Source: Serinus canaria (taxonomy: Eukaryota; Chordata; Aves; Passeriformes; Fringillidae). Taken from it: a stretch of DNA of 64,000 nucleotides. The stretch lies in contig NC_066323.1 in NCBI RefSeq assembly GCF_022539315.1, forward strand, positions 18,403,719 to 18,467,718. Reading direction: 5' to 3'. Position numbers and translations under genes: made by a program. The notes under the pieces were generated by a model that saw nothing but the letters and a program-made list of their open reading frames with translations, was not told where the DNA came from and made no database searches. Within the stretch, counting starts at the first letter, position 1. Each line of letters starts with the position of its first letter. Shown here one piece after another: positions 1 through 56,830 of the stretch.

Positions 1-2339
1 TCAATACCCATGGAACTGCATCAGTGATACCACAGCAGTGGTAGGAAATCCTGGATAACTGATCAGAATCCCACATGTGAGACCATCTCTTTGAGCTTCA
101 CTGCCTTTGCTAACTCAGTTTCCCTCAGCTGCTTTGCTTTTTGTTTCTGTATGTTACCATAATCTTCTTTTAACTGAGTTATGCTTATCCACTCTAACAA
201 TGCTGAGGGGTAGGCCTAATTTTAGCAGTAAACTCTTTTATCTTCTCCTGACCATTTTGCACAGTAGATTCCAGTAACAGTAGCTGCTTTAGGAGAACAC
301 GTGGCTATTCACTGTTCTCTCACCAGCCTTTAAATGGTCTTTTAGTTAAGGGCACAAAGAACAGCATGTCTTTTGGTGCAGTAGTGTGGCCCTGAAAAGA
401 CCCCCATTTACAATCAAACCTGTTGTGTTTGGCATTTTGTCACAGCATAAAACACTTGAATTCTGACCTAGGTGCTGCTCAGTCTGTTGTGCAGATTCTT
501 CTCAGCATAAAGCATTCCAATCTGTTCCTGTAATCTCAGTCACAGGCCCTGTCTAATGCTGAATCTGAGCAGCTGTGTATCCTCAGCTTCCTGGGAAGTG
601 GTGGAGGAACACACAGCCACACATTCCTGGTGAATATGGGAGGACTAAGTAACTAGCAGCCAATAGGGAATATTCTTTCAGCAGCCACTCACATTCAGCA
701 ATGGAAAATGCATGTATGTGAATGGCATTACTTCTGTGCTGCCAGTGAAGTTTAATGTGTGCTTTCACCTTGTCTTGTGTTAGAGATTTGGCAGACCTAG
801 AAAGCTTCAGAGTTCTAAGGAGAATTGATATAATTCTCTTTGATAAGATGTTCAGTTCTCTAGGATTTGGAACATGTCCTTATCTTCAGGATGTTTTGCA
901 AAATTAATTAGTGAACAAAATAATTGTAATCCCTGATCTCTATTCTATAATGGAGGGTGATATTATCTTATATTATTAATTTTTCATAAGCATTTTTCTT
1001 ATACTTCTGGTGCCCATAGCCTGCAATGTGCAGAGTTACAATAGTTTATATAACCAACACACCTTTTTTGTGAGAATGGAGTTGAAGGAGTAGGAGAAAT
1101 AACTGTAAATGACTTAAAAAAATGCATCTTCCTCTACTTCTGTCAGTTTACTTTTTTAAAACCAAGTGGAATATAGTGCAAGCTCACAAGTTCTCCTTAG
1201 TGCCTTGGTAGGCTGACAGGTTGGGTTTTGTTTTATTTTTAAGTTAGTCAAGGTGTCAGTAAGAAATAAGCTGCATGCTTTTTCCATTGCTGTAAATAGA
1301 CCTGCTGGCCAAATTCTTCCTAAGCATCACACCACTGGAGAGTAGAGATTTATATGAAAGTTGAGCTTGGCTCAGAAATCTTCACTAAATAGAAGAGATC
1401 TCATACTATACATTTATATTTTTACCTAATTCATATTTATACCTAATTAAAATCACTAACACTCACTGAGTACACTTGAAAATGGTTTTGCTTTTAGAAA
1501 GCATGGTATGTGAAGCTTGTTTTTCTGGGCGTGCTAATCACTTGCAGTGTTTCTTTGTGGCTCTAATCCTCTCTCTGGGTTCGTGTCCTGGTGTTTTTAC
1601 AGCAGTCTGTGCAGTGCTGGCAAACACTGCTCAGCCTTTTGTAGAGAGAATTCCTGATGTGGCATGGCTGGTATTAGATGATATGACTGACACTCTTTCA
1701 GAAGTGATTGGTTGGGGAAGGAATGGATTGCAGGCAAACATGTAATAAATATGGTTATACTAGCTTGTAAAGCACTGTTAAGTGCTGAGGGTATTAGACT
1801 GAGAAAAGAATTAGCAGCTCCCTGCCTTGGTTCAGGGTTGATGGGTTCCTCACCATGTAGAGCTCTCACTTTATCACACGTTGTTTGAGCTGTCTAACCA
1901 AAGCACATGATTGTAGATTGAAATGCTGTAATACTGTGCCTTTGTATGTTCTTGTATTAAAGTTAACTGTAATACATTTAAAATCTTTACACAAAAAAAA
2001 AGAAAAAAAAAAAAAGAAAAAAATTGTACAGTGTACAGTTAATGCCATATTTTCAGTGCTTAGCCAGAGCCTGTTACCCACTCTGGGAGTGCTGAAACCT
2101 GAGGCACTGCTGTGGTGAATTCATGTTTTGGACCTGTGCTGCTGCTATGGTGATATGTTGGTTGATGAGGATGTGCAGAAAGGGATATCATCCTTTTAGT
2201 GGCTGTGTTGTACAAATTGTATTGTGTAGGTAGTGAGCAGATGGGATACTATGATAATTTACAGGATATAGTGGATATTTGGTTGATTTAGGTTGCATGA
2301 ATCTGGAGCAAACATTCAGTTGGTTAAAAAATGACATTG
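1..2339. other. Non-coding sequence downstream of MYO7B
   Basis: No coding exon could be supported on either strand. In mammals LIMS2 lies beyond MYO7B in convergent orientation, so this may be part of a LIMS2 3' UTR on the plus strand. The sequence itself does not prove that. AATAAA at 1744-1749 and ATTAAA near 1958 on the plus strand are candidate signals. Confidence 0.4.
1993..2023 (+). repeat. Adenine-rich tract
   Basis: About 31 bases of A broken by single G residues, about 30 bases after an ATTAAA. It could be a simple repeat, the tail of an old retroposed sequence, or sequence just past a poly(A) site. Confidence 0.7.
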
Positions 2340-2359
2340 TGGTTGATTTTCTGCCGTCT

Positions 2360-2365
2360 TTTATT
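2360..2365 (-). terminator. Candidate MYO7B poly(A) signal AATAAA
   Basis: First AATAAA or ATTAAA on the minus strand after the MYO7B stop, about 1.5 kb downstream. Position is the only support. Confidence 0.4.
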
Positions 2366-3009
2366 TAAAAACCAGAAACAGTACAGTTTGGCTGCAAGAT
2401 TTCATATTGTACAGGTGAAGTGTTGAGCATTACTCACTTATAGCTAATTAGTTAGCTCAGACACTGGGTGACAAAACCACTCTGGGTAATTAGACTCCAG
2501 CATTTCCATTGCCAGCAATGGACATTACAGCAGGAGCCTCTAGCTGCTTGCAAAAAGATCAGCTATTCTGACAGGTGTGGCACTCATTTAGATGCACAAA
2601 GAGAGTGGAGCTCTTCCCTGCCACCCATATACAAAACTCCCACCAGCATTTGAATTTTGCATACACATGTCTGAGGGAGCAAGACAACCATTGTGCATCC
2701 ATTGGCAAAGTTGAGAGATCAGGCAGAGCTGCTTTTCCAGCACTGCTGGATTGTGTCTCAAGGAACTTGGTGTAAATGCTTTAAGACATGTTCATGTTTC
2801 ACTGGGAGTGAGAGAGGAGTACATTACCTGAGGGGGAAGCAGCTAAGCTTGCTCCCACCATAGTCTGTATCTGCTTTGCACACTCTGGTTCCTGTGGCAC
2901 CAAAGCTGTATTTCTACAAACTCTTAGAGATGAGCAAGTGCTGAATCAAATTTTACCACTCAAGCTGTCTGCTAAACAGGAAGCAGAAAAGATCAGGACA
3001 AATTAAAGC

Positions 3010-3056
3010 TATTATTCTTGTCTCGTGAGGGAATGTCTCACGAGACAAGAATAATA
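3010..3056. repeat. Perfect inverted repeat, 20-bp arms, 7-nt spacer
   Basis: Arms at 3010-3029 and 3037-3056 are exact reverse complements (left arm TATTATTCTTGTCTCGTGAG) separated by GGAATGT. RNA from either strand would fold into an uninterrupted 20-bp hairpin. It lies in the presumed MYO7B 3' UTR. Confidence 0.97.
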
Positions 3057-3853
3057 TGTCTTTGGAATGCATAACTCCAAACAGAACATTCTTGTGGAGC
3101 AGAAAAGTCTCTTTTCAACAGACCTCTGTTAGACTGAGTTCTTCAGTTCTGATTTGCACTGAATAGCTCATCTATATCTTGAAGTAGGAGCAACTAAACA
3201 TGATGGACCCAAACCCCAGACTCATTTCAGAGCTTACTAGAAACTGTACAGTAGAAAGTGGTTGTTAGTTTACAAGAGCATTATAACATGTGGAAGAAAG
3301 AAGACTATTTCAGCAAGGCTGTGGTAAGTCAGGGGACAACATCTTACCTTTCAACTCTCCAGTTGTCTACTACTAAAGGGCATTTCTCCACTCTTAGAGT
3401 TGCCAACAGGTGGAAAAAAATTATCTTTGTTTCCAAAGACTCTTGGAGTTTGTACATTTGGTAAGAGCATGTGCAATGAGGGGCATTTTCTTTCCAAAAG
3501 GAAGACAGCTCTTCAGGTGTGTCTGACTTTGACTATAGTAGGTTCAGGCTATTAGAAGGGGCCCTCACAGGGATTCCCCACTCCCACAGAGCATTAAAGT
3601 CCATCCAAACTTTCTCTAAATCCAGTATCTGAATGGAATTCTCATTCTACATCTAAGACAGAAGAGTTACAGATATTTGAAAGCACATGCTCACTTGAGT
3701 TTCTCCTGCGCTAGTATTTCAGCAGCTCAGTTCATTCAGTGTGTGATCAGCAGATTGATCAACAAGATTAATATTTTTTAAATGGCATTTCTTCTGGGAT
3801 ATGAAGTTACAGTAGTTTGGCACGAGTACAGGTCATGGGCTCTATTTCCATTC

Positions 3854-49754
<45,901 letters not shown>

Positions 49755-52700
49755 TATGTTTCAGATCACTGTATGCAACCTGCATGCCAAGAACATAATG
49801 TTAGGTCAGAAAATGGCTTTGATGAGGACAGACAGTGGGGTTTCCTCACAAAAAAATAACATCAAAATATCTTAAAACAATTTTGTTAAAGCAGAAAAGA
49901 TCATTAAGATACACCCAATGTAGAAACAATGACACCAACTGCAAAGAACCTGCAGCACTGGGGTGGTGCTCTGAGTTTTACCACATAGCCCTGGAGAGGC
50001 TCTTAGCCCTAAAGATTTCACTGAGCACATTTTCATACCAAATAGTTCTCTCAGTCAAGTGCTAGGCACAATTATTGTCTGAACTTCAAGGCTGGCTTAC
50101 TAATAAAGACTCCACAGTGCAATGTGATTTGATGCACAAGAGTGCATTACCTTTAGCTGGTCCATTGACCCAGCAGTTCAGTGGCACAAGTTTAATTCAT
50201 ACTTTCTGAGCTGAGTTCCCTCAGACCCTCCAGCTTGAACCCACCACCAAACAGAAACAGAGGCCTAGAGTTCACCTTCCTTAGCTGGAATGGGAGGGAT
50301 TGCAATCAAGGCATGAACAACAAAATAAGGGACTGGAGGAACCACAATAAAATTAGGAATTCACTGTCAGGAACATAACAGCCAAAATATCAGTGGTCAG
50401 AGACCTACAGCAGTGCTGTAACTAAGGGATGATGCAGTTTAGGCTGTCCTAACCAAGAAACGAATGTCTTCAAAGCAACTTTCTGTCCCACAGAGCTGCA
50501 TTTTGGGAGTGATTCCATGACTAGGATGATTTGTCAGCTGGTCTTTCATATTCTGTTATTCTTACGGCAAAGCCCTCATATTCTTATTCAGGACTTGGAG
50601 GCAGGACCTATGTATCAGCTTCAACACTGAGCTGGCCTGTTGCTGTGAGTGGTGCAGGGTGGCTGAAGCACAGTCCTTGGTAAACATAGGCTAAAGATGG
50701 GCCACAATCAGTGATTCACAACTGACAAGCACTTTTTCACCTGCACCAGAAAGCAGAATATGTCAAAAGAGTAGAAATGTTGACCCCGAAGAAGGAGGGA
50801 GTGGCAGATGCAAGCACAGAGGCAGCCATACAGTGTCACATCAAAGGGACAGCTGTCTCCAGATCCGGTCTGACAGCAGCCAGGAGCAGACATGTAGGGA
50901 GGAGATCCCATATAATCCCAGGATATACAGTTCCAACACTTAAAATTCTTATTCCCAGAGAAGCCATAAGTGGCCACCCCCTGCGCCTGGTTGCATGGCC
51001 AAGCCTGGCTCTCTCTTCTGTTTCTCTTGCAAAGTAACCATATCGCACCCCACACGATGGGAATTTACCTCTCCAGAAGAAATCTTCAGTGTGGCTTTTG
51101 CAGCTCAGGTCCCTCTTTTTCATAAGCATTGGCATAAGAAGAGGAAGGAAGGTGAAACTGGCCCTGGTGCCATCAAGTTACAGTTCTCCACTGCACAAAG
51201 GAGGAAATGACTGAAGCACGGTTATTTATTACAGGACTTTGCTCCCAGTTCAGTGTATATGTCACTTCCAGGTCAGGTGTTCCAGTGAGCACGAAGGCTA
51301 ATTCTTGCTCGAGTGAACCTTAAACTTCAGTCTCTCCACTGGGCCTGTATCCTTTCAGATTTCTGGAAAGCACTCCCAGAAGAAAACCTTTAGCATCTGG
51401 TCTTATCCTGCTCCAACATGACTGACTTCCTAGGACTGTCTCTTACCCTGTTATGTATGAAGAAAATCAGACTCTCATCTCTTCACCAAAACCTCCCCTT
51501 GGTTTTCCATAGCTCTTTTCTGCAAGAAAATGCCCATCAGTCTTTGTTCTGTCTGGTCTCTGTTTCACAGTGCCTCAGACCAAAATTAACTTATCACATT
51601 TAACTGAAATGCATACTCACATCCATATAATGGGACAAAATGTCCTGGTTTCACTATCATTAATTTATCTCTCAACAAACACTCTGTCCCTGTGTTCCAG
51701 AATTCTAGGTGCATGTTAACTCCCTATTTTTCTACTTCTCTCTTCCCAAAATAGGACAGGATGGCCAAGACCTTTCTTCTTTCTGTTGGCTCCATATGTA
51801 CTCTCTGTGTCCTTTTTGCAAATCTGGTAAAATTGTTGTATGGGAAAAGAAACAGAAGTGTAGTACCTCTGTAGAGAGACAGATACAGGGTTTCTCCAAC
51901 TAGAGCAAGAACTCAACAATCAAGCACATTCCAGCCATAATTCCACATTCATTATGATGAGCCCAGACACTGAAGATAAGATTTTTTTCAAGTACCTTAA
52001 CTCAGCGGTGGCACCTTCCTCCAGGGCCCTGTGCACAACACTGTGCACTAGTCTGTGTACCCACTATTAAACATGCAGATGTAAATGTGCAATAATTGTG
52101 AGCATGTACTAGCTCACCTAATACCCTAATTCTTATTTTCTTGTTTCCTAGGTTCACTGTATAAAGGAACCCCTGCTGTAACTCCATGTCCAAATCAGAG
52201 GTAAGTATTCATGCATGGCAATAAATAGTTGGGGGTAGCCTGTGTTTATCAACATCACATATTTGTGTTTTAATGTCAGCCTCCTTACCTGAGTTTTTGT
52301 TTAAGTCTTAGAGCAGCAGATACAGATGCAGAAATAAAATGCAGGCCCTTCAGGGCTCAGAGACTTTTGGAGAGAAGCAGAAAAGCCACAGAGAGCTTTC
52401 TTCAAGTTTCTAACTGTGAAAATCATTCCTATTCAAAGATTTTGCTTCAAAGTAGCTCTTTAGCAGACTTATTTTTGATACAGTTTGTGATTAACAAAAT
52501 TTCAAGTACTGGTTTTATTAGGTAAAGGTCAAATAGTGGCAAAGAAATAAAAGTACATACCTTTATACTACCAAGGCAGATATCTAAACCCAAAGCTTTT
52601 TGTATAATTGGACAAAAAAATGCCAACCATATTCCTTCAGAAAACAAAACATATGTGCTGAAATTCCAAATGGAGCCTGTTTGGGAGCAGAGAATCTCAT

Positions 52701-53327
52701 TCTAAAATTAACTACATTGTTAACACTTTTGCCCAAGACACAGTGCCTCTGCTACTTCAGACAGAAGTACAGGATAGGTGTCCTATAGACACTGTACTAG
52801 ATGGAATCATAGGGAAATCAAGATCATCTGAAAGAAAAGTACAACTCATTGGACAGCTGAAATATGCACTAGAAGGGAGATTTTGATTTCCAGAGCTGAC
52901 ATATTCAAGAGGTAGCAAACAAAGGCTGAGGAAGCAGGCACTTCAGATACCAAGGGGAAGCAGCCAAGATGCTCTGTGCAGCACATGCAGCTAATGAGAT
53001 GTGCAGGCTAAAGGTGCCTCCAGAGAAGGACCTGTGAGTGCACAGGGGCAGCTCAGGTTTGGCAGGCACTGAGCTATGCAAACAGGGAAAGACAGGAGAG
53101 GAACTTGCCAGGAATGAGCAACGTGGTGTTCTGCTGAACACTGAGTTCAGTGAGGAATGGTGCAGGGCACAGGAACATTTGTAGTGGTAATTAGGGGTAA
53201 TCTGTACCATGGTCTACGCTGATTAATTGTTGTAAGCTCTCATTTAAGCAAGTTGCTGATGGTGAAGATTGTGACATTACATCTTCAATAATAAAGCTCA
53301 AAAAATTATTAAGTTTGTAGCAAGACA

Positions 53328-53500
53328 CTGGGCACAGGCTGCCCAGAGAAGCTGTGGCTGCCCCATCCCTGGAAGTGTCCAAGGCCAGGCTGGACAGGGC
53401 TTGGAGAAACCTGGGATAGTGGAAGATGCCCCTGTTATAGTGGAACTGGATGAGCTTTAAGGCCCCTTCCAATCCAAGCCATTCTGGGATTCTATGATGA
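53328..53500 (+). mobile_element. CR1 LINE 3'-end fragment
   Basis: Contains GGCTGCCCAGAGAAGCTGTG, CCCATCCCTGGAAGTGTCCA, AAGGCCAGGCTGGACAGGGC and an ending close to CATTCTGGGATTCTATGATG, the hallmark 3' end of avian CR1. Confidence 0.93.
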
Positions 53501-53661
53501 ATGCTGCACCAAGAAAAGCAACAAAATAAAATTGGATGAACCCTGGTGAATTTAATCCTGCTGTTGTTCAAAGTAATAGGTCTGTCCGGATAGACATGTG
53601 TTAACAAAACTGCCTCTTCCTGACACTTCCTAATTAAGAGATTGATGTCAGGATCAAAGGG

Positions 53662-53667
53662 TTTAAT
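53662..53667 (-). terminator. Candidate ATTAAA poly(A) signal
   Basis: Lies about 40 nt past the stop of the exon-like ORF at 53707-53894 and would fit a short 3' UTR. Support is by position only. Confidence 0.3.
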
Positions 53668-53706
53668 TTGCGCATGACACTACCTTTCATATTTTCTCTC
53701 CTAAAG

Positions 53707-53894
53707 TCAAAGTGGCCTTGTCACTTCTGCATCAGGTCCTGGATACCAAACATCATTTTTTGTTAAACTAGATATTTCTCGGAGGTTTCTGAAGCGAGGT
53801 GGATTTGGTGTAGCAATTTGCATCTTGCCTACACTAACCTCCTTCCCTTCCTCTAAGCAGATTTGTAGCTCTAAGTCACTGATGTCTGTTAACT
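53707..53894 (-). CDS. Unrecognised terminal-exon-like ORF
   Basis: On the minus strand a strong pyrimidine tract and CAG acceptor precede 61 codons and a TGA. The sequence includes LTDISDLELQICLEEGKEV, PPRFRNLREISS and WYPGPDAEVTRPL. An ATTAAA lies about 40 nt after the stop (53662-53667). Entry is phase 1. The frame stays open upstream through a possible 45-nt mini-intron to an ATG at 53980-53982. The composition looks protein-like, but I do not recognise the family. It could be the last exon of an unknown gene, a decayed gene, or chance. Confidence 0.35.
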
Positions 53895-56638
53895 CTGAAA
53901 GGGGCAGTGCAGGAAACAAACTAAATAAGAAGTACATACCGTGAAAGGATTTCCAAGTGCATCGCATGGTTTTCTTGAGCATTCTGTTCCTCAGGGAAAG
54001 GCTTATTTCATTCCAGCCTGTTCATGGAGTTGCACAGTGAGGCAGACTGGCAGGGCTCTGGGATCTGTGTCATTACACACCTTCACACATGCCAAGTGGG
54101 CGCTGCTTACGCTGCTTGGTAGAAGACAGGTCATTCTCCCCCACTGTGCAATCCCATTAGGGTCTGACTGTCACTCCATCCTTCCTTTTGGAAAGCAGCC
54201 AGGGTGGTATTACAAGAGTATGTTACAGACTGCTACTGCCAAGCTCTGGCTCATGAGGAACAAAGAAAGGCATGTGCACCTTAGTGTGCACACACACATT
54301 ACCTGCAGCACAAGGGCTGGAATGGATGCTCAGTATTCAGCATCCATGAGGTGAGGTTGTTTCAGACACAGTGCTCCCTCTCCTGTATGATGCATGTGGC
54401 ATGTCACAAGTAGGTTAGGAGGTTTTATTTCAGAAAGACAGGAATTTGTAACAGTTAGGAAGAAACCTCTGTGCCTCCTTCCACTTTCAGTAAATGCACA
54501 GAATCTCTAATCTTTCATCAGTGGTGCCTCAGTGCATCTGGAACTTAGGACGGTGTCTCACCATCCCTGCAGAACATGACACATATCTATAAAGGACTGA
54601 TTTCCAAGCTAGACTATCATCATACTCTGATCCTCTTGGAACTTTAGTATGGGATAGATTTCTGTGTTTTCTAGGCACCTTGGTACAATTTTCAGGTACC
54701 TTGGTCCACATTATTCAACAGGGATTTTTTGGGGGGTTTTTTGTTCGCCTCTATTTATGTTTTCCTTTGTCCCTTATTTTCTGAAACACTACTCCCATGT
54801 TATTTCCTTATTCCTTTATTTGTTGTGTTGTAAAGTTGTCATCCTGCCTTCTATTTAGTCAGTTGTGTAAAGTCATTCCATTTCTTTATGGAAGTCAGAG
54901 AAGTGCAATGACAGGAGCCTCCCATCTCATACTGCCCCATGTGCCTGCTCCTTCCAGAAAAGATCTCAGTGAAACTGCACAGTGCAAAGACCTAAAAGAA
55001 GTAAAAATTATACAGGAACAGAAAAAAAGGGCATGATACCATTAAGAGTGTGGTCCTGAAACTCACTTTAGGATCTTTGTGGCTATCTGGAAAAGACCAG
55101 AGCAGTAGAGCTGTAAACAGAGACATTATCTGTGTTTTATGGAAGCTGCTTTCAGGGGAAAAAAAAAAGGTTTTCTGCATTTTGCTAAGAATTTAGAATT
55201 GTATCCGAGAAACATCTGACTCCACTGCCACCTTTGCCTAAGTTTCACTGTATAAGATGTTGAATAATGCCTCAGTCCTGAGAGTTAGCTGTGTTTAGCC
55301 TGGTACACTGAACTCCCTGCATGAAACTGTGCTGGCTGCTGGACAGAAAGTGTTGGTTAATAATGGCTTAACCTCTCTGCCATCCACTCCAAGGTGCCTC
55401 TAGCACAGAAGAATTAGACTCATTTTGCCCCAAATACTCAATTTACTAAACGTTGATGACTCTGAACAAGGGTGCAGCATGCAGAATTAGAAGAGTCACT
55501 GTTATGAAATACACCAGATGACGTGGGCAGCAGTTTTCTGTCTGTCTGATATTGACCTGTATCTCCCTAGAAAATGAAGGTGTTTTTATGACAGACTGAG
55601 GGGCAGGTCACCAGCACTGTAGGTATTTATTAGACTCATCATTGTGAAATGCTGCATGAATGACAGTAGCCATCCCTAATAACCCTCAACGAGCATATCA
55701 TGTGCATGCCAAATACATGAGTAATGCTACTACTCAGGGGATAGGGGTTATTGAAACAGAACACAACAACCCCTGATAAATACGAGCATTGTTTTGCCCT
55801 GCCCACGTTTACTCCGGAAGTCTCCATCCCCCGGGAGCTCAGGGTGAACTTTCAGTCAATCCTAGAAGGCTAAATCTGGAGGAACCACCCACACATGAAC
55901 TAGATTGAACTGGGGCTTCAGCCAGGACAGCCAGGCCTAAATTTGCTGGGAGAACCTGTCCTTCCCTTCCATGGCCATGGTGACTGCCCTTCCAGCCGGC
56001 TGCAAACACGAACATTGCCAGCCCCCTCCGAGGCAGCATCAGAGCCCACTTGTGTGCCTGAGCTCTGCTCTGCTTCGCCACCTTCTTGTGGAGATGCACG
56101 TTAATCTTGCTGACTTGGCTTGTAAAGAGAAGATAAATTTGCCTATTATTTACATGGCAAAATCTTTTCTGCTCTAGATCGCCATCCAGGATCTCCTGCC
56201 CTTAGTCCCTGTGGGAAGCATCGCAGCAGATGGCCCTTTGTCTGGCAGAAGGGACGTGTTGGGATCTCTCGTGTAGCTCAGGGCTGTGGCTCCGAGCAGC
56301 CATTTACAGTGTCAGGGGTTGGTTTGGTCTCCTGGCAATTCCCGCAGGGCTCAGACAAGGCAGCGCCTTTGCCAGGATCGCAGCCAGGTCGCCCTGCAGC
56401 TGAGCACTGCTGTGGTCACCCAGGGGCTACAAACAGCCTTTTATCCTCCAAGGCTCCTTCAGTTTCCCCAGCGGTTCAGCTGTCAAGCTCAAATCCAGCG
56501 TTATTCGAAGGGTGGGGGTGTGGGGTGGGAGGGAAGCAAAGAGGAGAGGCCAAAACCTTCCCGGGTTTGTTGTGGCCGAGCCCGAGCCCACAGGGCGGGG
56601 CCGGTCGGAGCGGCCAGCGCCCCCTGGCGGCCGCTGAC

Positions 56639-56655
56639 CCGGAAGTCTCGCGAGA
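56639..56655. promoter_or_regulatory. Overlapping ETS site and TCTCGCGAGA palindrome
   Basis: CCGGAAGT runs directly into TCTCGCGAGA, sharing one base. The palindrome is a known CpG-island promoter element bound by BANP, and CCGGAAGT is the ETS/GABPA core. Confidence 0.8.
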
Positions 56656-56700
56656 CCCGGCGGGCAGTGCGCGCGGGGCGGGGGCGCTGCTGAGTGGGGA

Positions 56701-56712
56701 GGCGCCATCTTG
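56701..56712 (-). promoter_or_regulatory. YY1-type site
   Basis: On the minus strand this reads CAAGATGGCGCC, matching the YY1 core, 85-96 bases upstream of the IWS1 ATG. YY1 sites of this kind often lie just downstream of transcription starts. Confidence 0.75.
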
Positions 56713-56796
56713 TTCCTGTGCGAGGCGGCGGGGCCGGGCCGGGCCCGCGCTGAGGAAGCGCCCGGGGCAGCGCCCGCCGCCACCGCGGGGCGCGGC

Positions 56797-56830
56797 ATGG
56801 ACACCCACTACTACGGCGGGGAGCAGTCAG
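56797..56830 (+). CDS. IWS1: IWS1 coding exon 1 (aa 1-11)
   Basis: ATG GAC ACC start in the CpG island, with G at +4. Reads [11 protein letters not shown] and ends with one base of an aspartate codon before a GTAGCG donor. Confidence 0.93.

Larger units (their letters stand above)
2340..3853 (-). other. MYO7B: Presumed MYO7B 3' UTR
   Basis: Sequence from the stop codon to the first canonical poly(A) hexamer I found on this strand. No coding exon was seen here. It contains the inverted repeat at 3010-3056. The true 3' end could be nearer if a variant hexamer is used. Confidence 0.45.
49755..56500. other. Intergenic region between MYO7B and IWS1
   Basis: Must contain the MYO7B promoter and any non-coding 5' exons, none of which could be placed. 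Apart from the CR1 relic and the exon-like ORF listed separately, nothing was recognised. Confidence 0.6.

Noticed and set aside
50836..51135. Alternative MYO7B start exon (ATG then a GTAAAT donor near 51068)
   Set aside because: It ends in phase 1, while exon 2 needs phase 0.
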